From Oscillospiraceae bacterium (GTDB taxonomy: Bacteria; Bacillota; Clostridia; Oscillospirales; Oscillospiraceae), in the NCBI GenBank assembly GCA_902778115.1, contig CACYWG010000022.1, positions 1-44,519 of the forward strand: a stretch of 44,519 nucleotides of DNA, written 5' to 3'. This document shows positions 26,265 through 33,847 of this stretch, in pieces. The notes under the pieces were generated by a model. It was given only the letters and a program-made list of their open reading frames with translations. It did no database searches and was not told where the DNA came from. Every line of letters starts with the position of its first letter. Within the stretch, counting starts at the first letter, position 1. The translations under genes were made by a program, and so were the position numbers.

Positions 26265-28103
26265 ATGGCCGGACCCGGACGGGGACTCGGGCCCCGCGGC
26301 TTTCTGACGGACGAGGAGAAAAAGAACCTGCCCAAGGTCAGCGGCGCGCTGATCCGCCGCATCTTAGGCTATCTGAAGCCCTACTGGCCGCAGTTTTTGC
26401 TGGTTTTCGTCACGATCCTGCTGTCGGCGGCAGTGGGCCTGCTGCCCAGCATCATCACCGGCAAGATCGTGGACGAAGCGCTGGTAGGCAAAAACATGCG
26501 CCTGCTGGTGCAGCTGCTGATCCTGGCCTTCGTCACGCTGACGGCCTCGCAGGTCATCTCCGTGCTGGAAAGCTATATCAACGCATGGATCTCCCAGCGC
26601 ATCATCTTCGACATGAAAAACCAGATGTACGACCATCTGCAGCGCATGCCGCACGCCTTTTTCACCTCGGAGAAGCAGGGCGACATCATCACCCGCATGA
26701 ATACCGACATTTCCGGCGTGAGCTCGGTCATTTCGGGCACGCTCTCGAGCATCGTGTCGAACATCGCCACCGTGGTCACCACGCTCGTCGCGCTCTTTAC
26801 GATGAGCTGGAAGCTTGCCATCGTCGGCATCGTGGTCATCCCGCTGCTGATCCTGCCCACCAAGAGCGTCGGCAAGAAGCGCTATCAGCTGATGACGCAG
26901 TCGCAGGCCAAGCAGGACGAGATGAACCAGCTCATCAACGAGACGCTCTCGGTCTCGGGCTCCCTGCTGGTCAAGCTCTTCACCCGCGAGGAGGCCGAGT
27001 ACCGCCGCTTCGAGAAGGTCAACGGCGAGGTCACGAAGCTCGCGCTCAAGGAGCAGAACAGCGGCCGGTGGTTCCGGGTGGTCATGGGCATGTTCACCCA
27101 GCTCGGCCCGCTGCTCATTTACTTCGCGGGCGGCTGGTTCATCATTTCGCGCGCCGATCCCGCGCTCACCGTCGGCACCATTACGGCCACCGTCTCGCTC
27201 ATCAACCGGCTCTACCGCCCGGTGGAGAGCCTGCTGAACATCCATGTGGACTTCACCCGCTCGCTTGCGCTCTTCACGCGCATCTTCGAATATTTTGACA
27301 TGCCCAACCCGATCCGCTCCCCGGAAAACGGACAGAAGCCCGATGTGGGCCATGCCGACATCGTCTACGATCACGTGGCCTTTTCCTACAGCCCGGAAAA
27401 GCCGCTGCTGCGCGATATCGACTTTACCGTGCCGGCGGGGAAGATGTACGCCATCGTCGGGCCCTCCGGCTCCGGCAAGTCCACGGTGGTCAATCTGATC
27501 CCGCGGCTCTACGACGTGGGTTCCGGCAGCGTGCGCATCGCGGGCGTAGACGTGCGGGACTTTGATTTGAGCTATCTGCGCGAGCAGATCGGCGTGGTGA
27601 CCCAGGACAGCTACCTCTTCAACGGCACGATCCGCGAAAACCCGCTCTACGCCAAGCCGGACGCCACGCCCGAGGAGATCGAGGCCGCCTGCTACATCGC
27701 CAATCTGAGCGAGTTTATCGCGGGTCAGCCCCAGGGCCTGGACACCGTCGTGGGCAACCGCGGCCTCAAGCTCTCCGGCGGCGAAAAGCAGCGCCTGTCG
27801 ATCGCCCGCGTGATTTTGAAGGACCCGAAGATCCTCATCCTCGACGAGGCGACCTCTGCGCTCGACTCCATCACCGAAAACGCGATCCAGGAGGCGCTGG
27901 AGGCGCTGATGGAGGGCCGCACCAGCATCGTCATCGCGCACCGGCTCTCCACCATCCTCAAGGCCGACCGCATCCTCGTCGTCCAGAACGGCGTGATCGC
28001 CGAATCCGGCACGCACGAGGAGCTGCTGGCGCGCGAGGGCGTCTACCGCGAGCTCTACGAGACGCAGTTTCGCAAGATCCTTGAAATGGAGGACGAGAAA
28101 TAA
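26265..28103 (+). CDS. ABC exporter, fused permease/ATPase (half-transporter)
   Basis: 612-residue type IV ABC half-transporter of the MsbA/MdlB multidrug or lipid exporter group. About six TM helices lie within residues 30-310 (first: PYWPQFLLVFVTILLSAAVG). The ATPase domain has Walker A GPSGSGKST (about 399), the Q-loop VVTQDSYLFNG, signature LSGGEKQRLSIAR (about 503), Walker B ILILDEATSAL and the H-loop IAHRLST. Start 26265 (MAGPGRGLGPRG) follows AAAGGATGTG; an in-frame ATG at 26241 has no ribosome site. It would work as a homodimer, since no partner gene is adjacent. Substrate unknown. Confidence 0.93.
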   Translation: MAGPGRGLGPRGFLTDEEKKNLPKVSGALIRRILGYLKPYWPQFLLVFVTILLSAAVGLLPSIITGKIVDEALVGKNMRLLVQLLILAFVTLTASQVISVLESYINAWISQRIIFDMKNQMYDHLQRMPHAFFTSEKQGDIITRMNTDISGVSSVISGTLSSIVSNIATVVTTLVALFTMSWKLAIVGIVVIPLLILPTKSVGKKRYQLMTQSQAKQDEMNQLINETLSVSGSLLVKLFTREEAEYRRFEKVNGEVTKLALKEQNSGRWFRVVMGMFTQLGPLLIYFAGGWFIISRADPALTVGTITATVSLINRLYRPVESLLNIHVDFTRSLALFTRIFEYFDMPNPIRSPENGQKPDVGHADIVYDHVAFSYSPEKPLLRDIDFTVPAGKMYAIVGPSGSGKSTVVNLIPRLYDVGSGSVRIAGVDVRDFDLSYLREQIGVVTQDSYLFNGTIRENPLYAKPDATPEEIEAACYIANLSEFIAGQPQGLDTVVGNRGLKLSGGEKQRLSIARVILKDPKILILDEATSALDSITENAIQEALEALMEGRTSIVIAHRLSTILKADRILVVQNGVIAESGTHEELLAREGVYRELYETQFRKILEMEDEK

Positions 28104-28143
28104 GCGGATCATTACAAATAGGAGTGAGTGTGCGGCGCGCCAT

Positions 28144-28306
28144 GCCTTCCCCTTGAGGGGAAGGTGCCCCAGTTCGCAAACTGGGGCGGATGAGGTGGGA
28201 ACTGACCGTTTCAGGTCAACAATGTTGAACTGGCAAGGGCGACACCTCATCCGTCTCGCCCCTCGCGGGAGATCGGGCCGAGCCACCTTCCCCTCAAGGG
28301 GAAGGC
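28144..28306. mobile_element. MITE-like inverted-repeat element, copy 2
   Basis: 163-bp element with perfect 23-bp terminal inverted repeats (28144-28166 against 28284-28306), each end also internally palindromic around CCCCTTGAGGGG. It has the internal boxes GATGAGGTG (about 28189-28197) and CACCTCATC, plus extra hairpins (GCCCCAGTT-CGCAA-ACTGGGGC). It occupies most of the 293-base gap between the exporter and the CofE-like gene. It shares ends with copy 1 but has a different interior, as in nonautonomous element families. Confidence 0.85.
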
Positions 28307-28350
28307 TTACATGCATGGTCCCGTTGCCTCAAATATTCGTGAAGAATAAA

Positions 28351-28382
28351 AAACCCGCAGGAGCAGAAGCTCCTGCGGGTTT
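28351..28382. terminator. Terminator of the guaB-cofE-like operon
   Basis: A perfect 14-bp stem (28351-28364 with 28369-28382), AGAA loop, with A-tracts and T-tracts on both sides. 14 bases beyond the minus-strand stop. Confidence 0.92.
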
Positions 28383-28396
28383 TCCCGTATTGCCGC

Positions 28397-29590
28397 TTAT
28401 TCGGCGGTGTAGTTGTCGAAGTAGCCCTGGATGAAGACGATGGGCGTGCCCTTGTCGCCGGAGCCGGAGGTCAGGTCACACAGCGATCCGATCAGGTCGG
28501 TCAGGCGGCGCGGCGTGGTGCCCTCGGAGACCATCTGGCCGACGAGGCTGCCGTCCTTCTTGCGGATCTCGCCGCTGATGGCTTCCTTCAGCGCCTCGCC
28601 CGAGAGGGAGGCAAAGTCGTTGTCCGCCAGGTACTTGAGCTTGAGCTCGTTCGGCGTGCCGACGAGGCCGGCGGTGTAGGCGGGGGAGACGACGGGGTCG
28701 GCCAGCTCCCAGATCTTGCCGATCGGGTCCTTGAAGGCGCCGTCGCCGTAGACCATGACCTCGATGTGCTTGCCGGTCTTCTCCAGCAGCTCCGCCTGGA
28801 TCGCGTCCACCAGAGGCTGGCAGTCGCGCGGGAAGAGCTTGATCTTGTCCTCGGTGGCCTTGTTGGAGCCCAGCAGACCGTACTGCTCGTTATAGCCGCT
28901 GCCATTGACCGGCGCGGTCATCAGCTCGTCCAGACCGAAGATACGCTCGCCGCCGGCGGCCTTGAGGATACGGCTGGTGCGGGCGCGGGTGTGGATGTCA
29001 CAGTGGATGACGTTCTTGGTATGCTTGAGGATCTCGCGCGCGTCATTGGCAAAGAGGATCTCGACCTCCGCGCCGCAGCCGCGGATCAGCTCGGCGTAGT
29101 AGTCGACGTAGTCCACGCCGGTAAAGCGGTGCTTCTGATAGCCGAAGAGCGCCCGGTACTGCTCGAGCGTCAGCACGTCGCGGTAGGGGTCGACGCCCTT
29201 GTCGTCCAGAGAATCCCAGTCGACCAGATGGTTGCCCACCTCGTCGGAGGGGTAGGAGAGCATCAGCACGACCTTCTTCGCGCCCCTGGCGATGCCGCGC
29301 AGACAGATGGCGAAGCGGTTGCGGCTGAGGATGGGGAAGATGACGCCCACGGTCTCGCCGCCGAGCTTCTGCCGCACGTCGGCGGCGATGTCGTCCACGG
29401 TCGCGTAGTTGCCCTGCGCGCGGGCGACGATGGCCTCGGTCATGGCGACGATGTCGCGGTCGTGGAAGGCAAAGCCATCCTGCGCCGCGGCCTCGAGCAC
29501 AGACTCCACCACGATGTTCTTCAGATCATCGCCCTCACGGATGATGGGGGCACGGATACCGCGGGACACGGTTCCAACCATTCGGCTCAT
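28397..29590 (-). CDS. CofE-like (coenzyme F420-0:L-glutamate ligase family) protein
   Basis: 397 residues. The N-terminal region (VSRGIRAPIIREGDDLKNIV; DRDIVAMTEAIVARAQGNYA) matches the glutamate-ligase family that includes CofE. The rest is the longer clostridial version with GVIFPILSRNRFAI, LMLSYPSDEVGNHLVD and VMVYGDGAFKDP. F420 is not expected in this kind of organism and no cofC, cofD or cofGH genes are in the window, so a different acceptor is likely. It follows guaB by 38 bases with an AAAGAGGTG site and no terminator between, so the two form an operon ending at the hairpin 28351-28382. Real substrate unknown. Confidence 0.75.
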   Translation of the reverse strand: MSRMVGTVSRGIRAPIIREGDDLKNIVVESVLEAAAQDGFAFHDRDIVAMTEAIVARAQGNYATVDDIAADVRQKLGGETVGVIFPILSRNRFAICLRGIARGAKKVVLMLSYPSDEVGNHLVDWDSLDDKGVDPYRDVLTLEQYRALFGYQKHRFTGVDYVDYYAELIRGCGAEVEILFANDAREILKHTKNVIHCDIHTRARTSRILKAAGGERIFGLDELMTAPVNGSGYNEQYGLLGSNKATEDKIKLFPRDCQPLVDAIQAELLEKTGKHIEVMVYGDGAFKDPIGKIWELADPVVSPAYTAGLVGTPNELKLKYLADNDFASLSGEALKEAISGEIRKKDGSLVGQMVSEGTTPRRLTDLIGSLCDLTSGSGDKGTPIVFIQGYFDNYTAE

Positions 29591-29628
29591 TTGAATACAC
29601 CTCTTTCAAAATCTATCGGGTTGCCCGC

Positions 29629-31137
29629 TCAGTGGATGGCGGGCGAGCTGTCCTTCTGGATCACGTCGTGGGCGCCGCCCTCGACGATGGTGGTTGCGGA
29701 CACGAGCGTCAGCACCGCCTTTTCCTGGAATTCGGGGATCGTCAGCGCGCCGCAGTTGCACATGGCGTGGCGTACCTTGCTGAGCGTCATGGCGACGTTG
29801 TCCTTCAGCGCGCCGGCGTAGGGTACATAGGAGTCCACGCCCTCTTCAAAGCTCAGCTTGCTGCTGCCGCCCATGTCGTAGCGCTGCCAGTTGCGCGCGC
29901 GGGCGGAGCCTTCGCCCCAGTACTCTTTGTAATACGTGCCGCCGATGTTGACCTTGTTGGTGGGGCTTTCGTCGAAGCGGGCGAAGTAGCGGCCCAGCAT
30001 CACGAAGTCCGCGCCCATGGCCAGCGCCAGGGTGATATGGTGGTCGTAGACGATGCCGCCGTCGGAGCAGACGGGCACGTAGACGCCGGTTTCTTTGAAA
30101 TAGCGGTCGCGCTCGGCGCAGACGTCGATGAGCGCGGTGGCCTGGCCGCGGCCGATACCCTTGGTCTCGCGCGTGATGCAGATGCTGCCGCCGCCGATGC
30201 CGACCTTGACGAAATCCGCGCCGCACTCGGCCAGGAAGCGGAAGCCCGCCGCGTCGACCACGTTGCCGGCGCCGACCTTGACGCTGTCGCCGTATTTCTC
30301 GCGGATCCAGGCCAGGGTGAAGCGCTGCCAGTCGGTAAAGCCCTCGGAGGAGTCGATGCACAGCACGTCCGCGCCGGCCTCCAGCAGGGCGGGTACGCGG
30401 GTTTCGTAGTCGCGGGTGTTGATGCCCGCACCGACGACGTAGCGCTTGTGCGCGTCGAGCAGCTCGTTGGGATTCTGCTTGTGGCTCTCATAGTCCTTGC
30501 GGAAGACGAAGTAGCAGAGGCGGCCGTTGTCGTCGATGATGGGCAGGGAGTTGAGCTTGTGCTCCCAGATGATGTCGTTGGCCTCCTTGAGGGTGGTGCC
30601 CTCCTTGGCCCAGATCAGCTTGTCAAAGGGCGTCATGAAGCTGGAAACCGGGGTGTCCGGCTCCATGCGGCTGACGCGGTAGTCGCGGCTGGTGACGACG
30701 CCGACGAGCTTGCCCTCGGCGGTGCCGTCCTCGGTCACGGCGATGGTGGAGTGGCCGGTGCGTGCCTTGAGATCCAGCACGTCGCGCAGGGTCTTGTCGG
30801 GGCTGATGTTGGAGTCGCTGCGGACGAAGCCCGCCTTGGTGCTTTTGGCGCGGCGGACCATGGCCGCCTCATCCTCCACGGACTGGGAGCCGTAGATGAA
30901 GCTGACGCCGCCCTCCTTGGCCAGCGCAACGGCCAGCCGCTCACCGGAGACGGACTGCATGATCGCGGAGACCATGGGGATGTTCATCCGGATGGGGCAT
31001 TCTTCCTCTCCCTTGCGGAACTTGACCAGCGGAGTGTTGAGCGTGACCTTTTCGGAGCGGCAGCTGATGGGCGTGTAGCCCGGGATCAGGAGGTATTCGT
31101 TGAAGGTATGGCTGGGTTCGTTGATGATTTTCGCCAT
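29629..31137 (-). CDS. guaB: IMP dehydrogenase (Tritrichomonas-type)
   Basis: 502-residue enzyme oxidising IMP to XMP with NAD, the committed step of GMP synthesis. The catalytic Cys320 is in [12 protein letters not shown], Arg383 in GRYFARF, and the flap Arg419-Tyr420 in NWQRYD. Two CBS domains (about residues 105-220) are inserted in the barrel. The residue numbers are those of the well-studied Tritrichomonas foetus IMPDH (Cys319, Arg382, Arg418/Tyr419) plus one, and the wording around them ([27 protein letters not shown]) is very like it, unlike the usual bacterial CTTR loop. First gene of an operon with the CofE-like gene, behind a long structured leader. Confidence 0.92.
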   Translation of the reverse strand: MAKIINEPSHTFNEYLLIPGYTPISCRSEKVTLNTPLVKFRKGEEECPIRMNIPMVSAIMQSVSGERLAVALAKEGGVSFIYGSQSVEDEAAMVRRAKSTKAGFVRSDSNISPDKTLRDVLDLKARTGHSTIAVTEDGTAEGKLVGVVTSRDYRVSRMEPDTPVSSFMTPFDKLIWAKEGTTLKEANDIIWEHKLNSLPIIDDNGRLCYFVFRKDYESHKQNPNELLDAHKRYVVGAGINTRDYETRVPALLEAGADVLCIDSSEGFTDWQRFTLAWIREKYGDSVKVGAGNVVDAAGFRFLAECGADFVKVGIGGGSICITRETKGIGRGQATALIDVCAERDRYFKETGVYVPVCSDGGIVYDHHITLALAMGADFVMLGRYFARFDESPTNKVNIGGTYYKEYWGEGSARARNWQRYDMGGSSKLSFEEGVDSYVPYAGALKDNVAMTLSKVRHAMCNCGALTIPEFQEKAVLTLVSATTIVEGGAHDVIQKDSSPAIH

Positions 31138-31300
31138 GGTCGTTCTCCCTTCGGTAAATGAAGATACCCGGCTTGCGGGGATGCCTTGGCAGGCCGCAAA
31201 AACCGGGCAGAGGGGCGGATGGGATGGCGCCGTCGGGCAAGGCCCCGCGGAGCCTGCGGCCTGCTCTCATCCGATCTCGCCGGGCCGTCTTACAGATGCT
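31138..31300 (-). promoter_or_regulatory. Structured guaB leader (unassigned)
   Basis: On the minus strand about 160 nt separate the predicted transcription start (about 31297) from the guaB ATG. It contains an outer pairing CGGATG/CATCCG with inner GC-rich stems. Near the gene is a compound hairpin CCCGG...TGCGG...TGCC-AA-GGCA...CCGCA...CCGGG (about 31168-31215). No T-run follows the hairpins, and I could not match it to the purine, ZTP, PRPP or guanidine riboswitch consensus by eye. It may regulate guaB, but that is inference. It forms part of the 369-base gene-free gap 31138-31506. Confidence 0.45.
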
Positions 31301-31303
31301 AAG

Positions 31304-31333
31304 ATTATAAGGGTTTGGCCGCTTTTTTGTCAA
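31304..31333 (-). promoter_or_regulatory. guaB promoter
   Basis: Minus strand consensus TTGACA (31333-31328), an 18-nt spacer and consensus TATAAT (31309-31304). Both hexamers are perfect. It reads toward guaB through the structured leader. Confidence 0.85.
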
Positions 31334-31402
31334 TATGTAGAATGCACAGAAAAATCGGCCGCCGGGCCATCCAAAAAATAGAAAACTACCTGTTTTTTTC
31401 GG

Positions 31403-31431
31403 TTGACATCCGGAAAACAAAAGCTTATAAT
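31403..31431 (+). promoter_or_regulatory. Promoter of the SPTTG protein - sortase - LCP unit
   Basis: Perfect TTGACA (31403-31408), a 17-nt spacer and perfect TATAAT (31426-31431). The roughly 70-nt leader carries the hairpin CGGGCAG-TTTG-CCCG (about 31444-31460) before a strong AAAGAAAGGATG ribosome-binding region. Confidence 0.88.
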
Positions 31432-31506
31432 GTCACTATAAAAACGGGCAGTTTGCCCGGCGGCAGCGGATTTATCAACGTCTGCCAAAAGAAAGGATGC
31501 TGTCTT

Positions 31507-31713
31507 ATGAAGAAATTAGTCGCTCTGCTTCTGGCTGTTCTGCTGATCGCCTGCATCTCCGTGCCCGCCTTCGCCACCGAATCCAACCAGGGCGGCAACC
31601 CGCCCGTCGATCCTCATTCCCCGACCACGGGATCCATTGCGATTGTGGCGCTTGCCGTTGTTGCCTGCGGCGCCGGTGCGGCGTTTGCCATCAGCAACCG
31701 CAAATCCAAATAA
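31507..31713 (+). CDS. Tiny exported protein with SPTTG sorting-signal-like C-terminus
   Basis: 68 residues. Residues 1-23 are a signal peptide (MKKLVALLLAVLLIA..., predicted cut after AFA). They are followed by 18 polar residues ending in S-P-T-T-G (38-42), a hydrophobic stretch (43-61, IAIVALAVVACGAGAAFAI) and a basic tail NRKSK. This is the layout of a sortase substrate reduced to almost nothing. The SPxTG form matches the (S/P)PXTG motif known for the Clostridioides difficile class B sortase. The sortase gene is next, beyond a hairpin terminator. After both cleavages the anchored part would be residues 24-41. Alternatively it is a two-pass membrane microprotein. Start chosen for the AAAGGATG site and the signal peptide. 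Confidence 0.82.
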   Translation: MKKLVALLLAVLLIACISVPAFATESNQGGNPPVDPHSPTTGSIAIVALAVVACGAGAAFAISNRKSK

Positions 31714-31735
31714 CAGAAACCAAAAACTGCGACGC

Positions 31736-31769
31736 ATGGGGCTGGCTGCAAAGACGGCCCCATCTTTTT
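31736..31769 (+). terminator. Hairpin terminator/attenuator between substrate and sortase genes
   Basis: A 7-bp perfect stem ATGGGGC (31736-31742) with GCCCCAT (31757-31763), 14-base loop, followed by CTTTTTA. It lies between the two cistrons and 8 bases before the sortase ATG. Partial termination here would give much more substrate than enzyme. Confidence 0.65.
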
Positions 31770-31777
31770 ATGGAAAA

Positions 31778-32605
31778 ATGAAAAACAAACAGATTTACCG
31801 GATCATCAGCGTGGTGAGCCTGCTGGTGATGGCGCTGGCCATCCTCAGCATCGTGTACATGCTCTTCCTCTATCAGAAGTCCAACCGCGAGTACCAGGCC
31901 CTGGCCGAAGAGGCCCGCGCCGCGGCCGAACGGATGACTGAGCAGATGGCCGAAGAGGCGCAGCAGAGCGGGCAGGCCGAGCCGGAACAGGACGACCGCG
32001 TCCCGATCCCGGTCGATTTTGAATACCTGCTCTCACAGAACCAGGATATCATCGGCTGGATCGTGGTGGACGGCACCGCGATCGACTATCCGGTCCTCTA
32101 TGACGATACGCAGTTTCGCGTCTACCTCAACCACAATTACCTGCACGCTTATTCGCCCTACGGCTCCGTTTTCATGCTCGGCGAGAACGACCCGGATTTT
32201 ACGGATTTCAACACCGTGATCTACGGCCACAACCTGATCGACGGCAGCATGTTCGCCACGCTCCACAACTTTGAGGATCAGGCCTTTTTCGACGAGCACC
32301 GGACGATCATGGTCTATACGCCCGACCGCGTGCTCACCTATGAGATCTTCGCCGCCTACCGGACGGACAACCTGAACGTGGTCCTCAAATACCCGTCCAC
32401 GACGCGCGAGGAGCGGCAGGCCTACATTGACCACATCTATTCGCATGAGGTCAAGGCTATCTTCGACCGCTCGATCGAGGTCACGCCCGACGACCGGATC
32501 ATCACCCTGTCCACCTGCATCGCCAACCCTGCCTACCGCTATCTGGTGCAGGGCGTGCTGGTCTCGGATCAGGCGGGCATCTCAACGGCCACGGCTGTCG
32601 GCTGA
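31778..32605 (+). CDS. Class B sortase
   Basis: 275-residue membrane-anchored transpeptidase that attaches surface proteins to peptidoglycan. One N-terminal TM (about 8-31), a coiled-coil stalk (36-65), then the sortase barrel with catalytic His151 (VIYGHNL), Cys247 (ITLSTC) and Arg254 (PAYRYLVQG). TLSTC and YGHN are class B forms. Start 31778 (MKNKQIYRIISVVSLLVMA) is the first Met before the TM. The ribosome site is weak (ATGGAAAA), consistent with low expression after the attenuator. The LCP gene follows after 12 bases. Confidence 0.93.
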   Translation: MKNKQIYRIISVVSLLVMALAILSIVYMLFLYQKSNREYQALAEEARAAAERMTEQMAEEAQQSGQAEPEQDDRVPIPVDFEYLLSQNQDIIGWIVVDGTAIDYPVLYDDTQFRVYLNHNYLHAYSPYGSVFMLGENDPDFTDFNTVIYGHNLIDGSMFATLHNFEDQAFFDEHRTIMVYTPDRVLTYEIFAAYRTDNLNVVLKYPSTTREERQAYIDHIYSHEVKAIFDRSIEVTPDDRIITLSTCIANPAYRYLVQGVLVSDQAGISTATAVG

Positions 32606-32617
32606 GGGAGGAAAGGC

Positions 32618-33775
32618 ATGCCATATTATAAAGATAAAGTGACACAGGCCCGGCAGCAGAAAAAGACCAGGCGCCGCCGCTCCAAGGGCAGGACGCTCGC
32701 CATCGTGCTCGCCTCGCTCGCAGGGCTGCTGGTGCTGATCGCCGCCGGCGTCTTCGGCTTCCTGCGCTATACCAACAGCCTGCGCGCCGGCATGTTCAAC
32801 GCCCGGACAAGCTCGCAGATGCAGAAGGTCCTCTGGCAGCGGGACGCGGCGGACCAGACGACCGCGGAGATCCTGGACGAAAAAACGAACGAAAAATCGG
32901 ACGAGGAGCGGGCGGACTGGGTCGATGAGGACGGCAGCGCCTACCGCTATCGGACGGACGTGCAGACCCTCCTGGTCATGGGCATCGACTACATGAACGA
33001 TCCCAACTACTGGGACGGCGACATGGTCTCCAACGGAGGCAACGCGGATATCCTGGCCCTGGTCATCCTGGACAGCGGGAAAGGCCGCCTGTCCGTGCTG
33101 TACATCCCGCGCGACACCATGGTCAACATGCTGCAGCTGGATGAAAAGGGCAATTACCTTGACACCGTGTTCAACAACATCTCCGCCTCCCACAGCTACG
33201 GCGACGGCGGTGAGCTCAGCTGCGAGCTGACGGCGGATGCGGTCAGCAAGCTGCTCTACGGCGTGCCGGTCACGCGCTTTGCCGCCATGGACTACGACTC
33301 CATCCCCGTCATCAACCAGGTGCTGGGCGGCCTGGAGATCACCTTCCCGGAGGATTACAGCTTCCTGGACTATAACTTCCTGGAGGGTGCCACGGTCAAG
33401 CTCTCGGATTACCAGCTCCAGCGGCTCATCCGCTACCGCGACCACAGCCAGCTTGACAGCGCGACACAGCGCGGTCTGCGCGATCTGAAGCTGGTGGTCC
33501 GGGCGATGGCCATGCAGGCGAAGGGAATCCTCAAAAAGGATCCCGCCGCCGCCATGACGATGTACAACCAGCTCAAGCCCTATATGACTACCAACCTCAC
33601 TGTCGACGAGGTCAGCTATCTGGCCCAGCAGCTTGTCAGCGTCGACCTCAGCGGTGAAACGATCATCCAGATGCCCGGCGTTGCGACGAAGGGCGAACGG
33701 TACGCGGAGTTTTACCCCGACGAAGAGTGGCTGCACGATTTCGTGATCGAGACCTTCTGCGAAAAGGTCGGCTGA
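32618..33775 (+). CDS. LytR-CpsA-Psr (LCP) family protein
   Basis: 385-residue membrane-anchored enzyme. LCP proteins transfer teichoic acids, capsule or other glycopolymers from lipid carriers to peptidoglycan. A basic N-terminus (KKTRRRRSKGR), one TM at about 28-49, then an extracytoplasmic LCP domain with GNADILALVILD and LYIPRDTMV (conserved Arg/Asp pair) and a later RYRDHSQLDSATQRG, matching the family's R-R-D region. Strong GGGAGGAAAGG site. With the sortase and its small substrate this makes a cell-wall decoration unit. The polymer is unknown. Confidence 0.92.
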   Translation: MPYYKDKVTQARQQKKTRRRRSKGRTLAIVLASLAGLLVLIAAGVFGFLRYTNSLRAGMFNARTSSQMQKVLWQRDAADQTTAEILDEKTNEKSDEERADWVDEDGSAYRYRTDVQTLLVMGIDYMNDPNYWDGDMVSNGGNADILALVILDSGKGRLSVLYIPRDTMVNMLQLDEKGNYLDTVFNNISASHSYGDGGELSCELTADAVSKLLYGVPVTRFAAMDYDSIPVINQVLGGLEITFPEDYSFLDYNFLEGATVKLSDYQLQRLIRYRDHSQLDSATQRGLRDLKLVVRAMAMQAKGILKKDPAAAMTMYNQLKPYMTTNLTVDEVSYLAQQLVSVDLSGETIIQMPGVATKGERYAEFYPDEEWLHDFVIETFCEKVG

Positions 33776-33798
33776 CCCGCTCACCATCTCAAATCATA

Positions 33799-33830
33799 AA
33801 AAATCCTCCGGTGAAAACCGGAGGATTTTT
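33799..33830. terminator. Bidirectional terminator, LCP gene / MFS gene
   Basis: A perfect 14-bp stem (33799-33812 with 33817-33830), GAAA loop, A5 and T5 at its base, between convergent genes. Confidence 0.94.
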
Positions 33831-33847
33831 GGTGCCCGGAAGGGGCT

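Noticed and set aside
31138..31300. Purine or ZTP riboswitch before guaB
   Set aside because: The conserved cores I know for those classes are not evident, so it is kept only as an unassigned structured leader.
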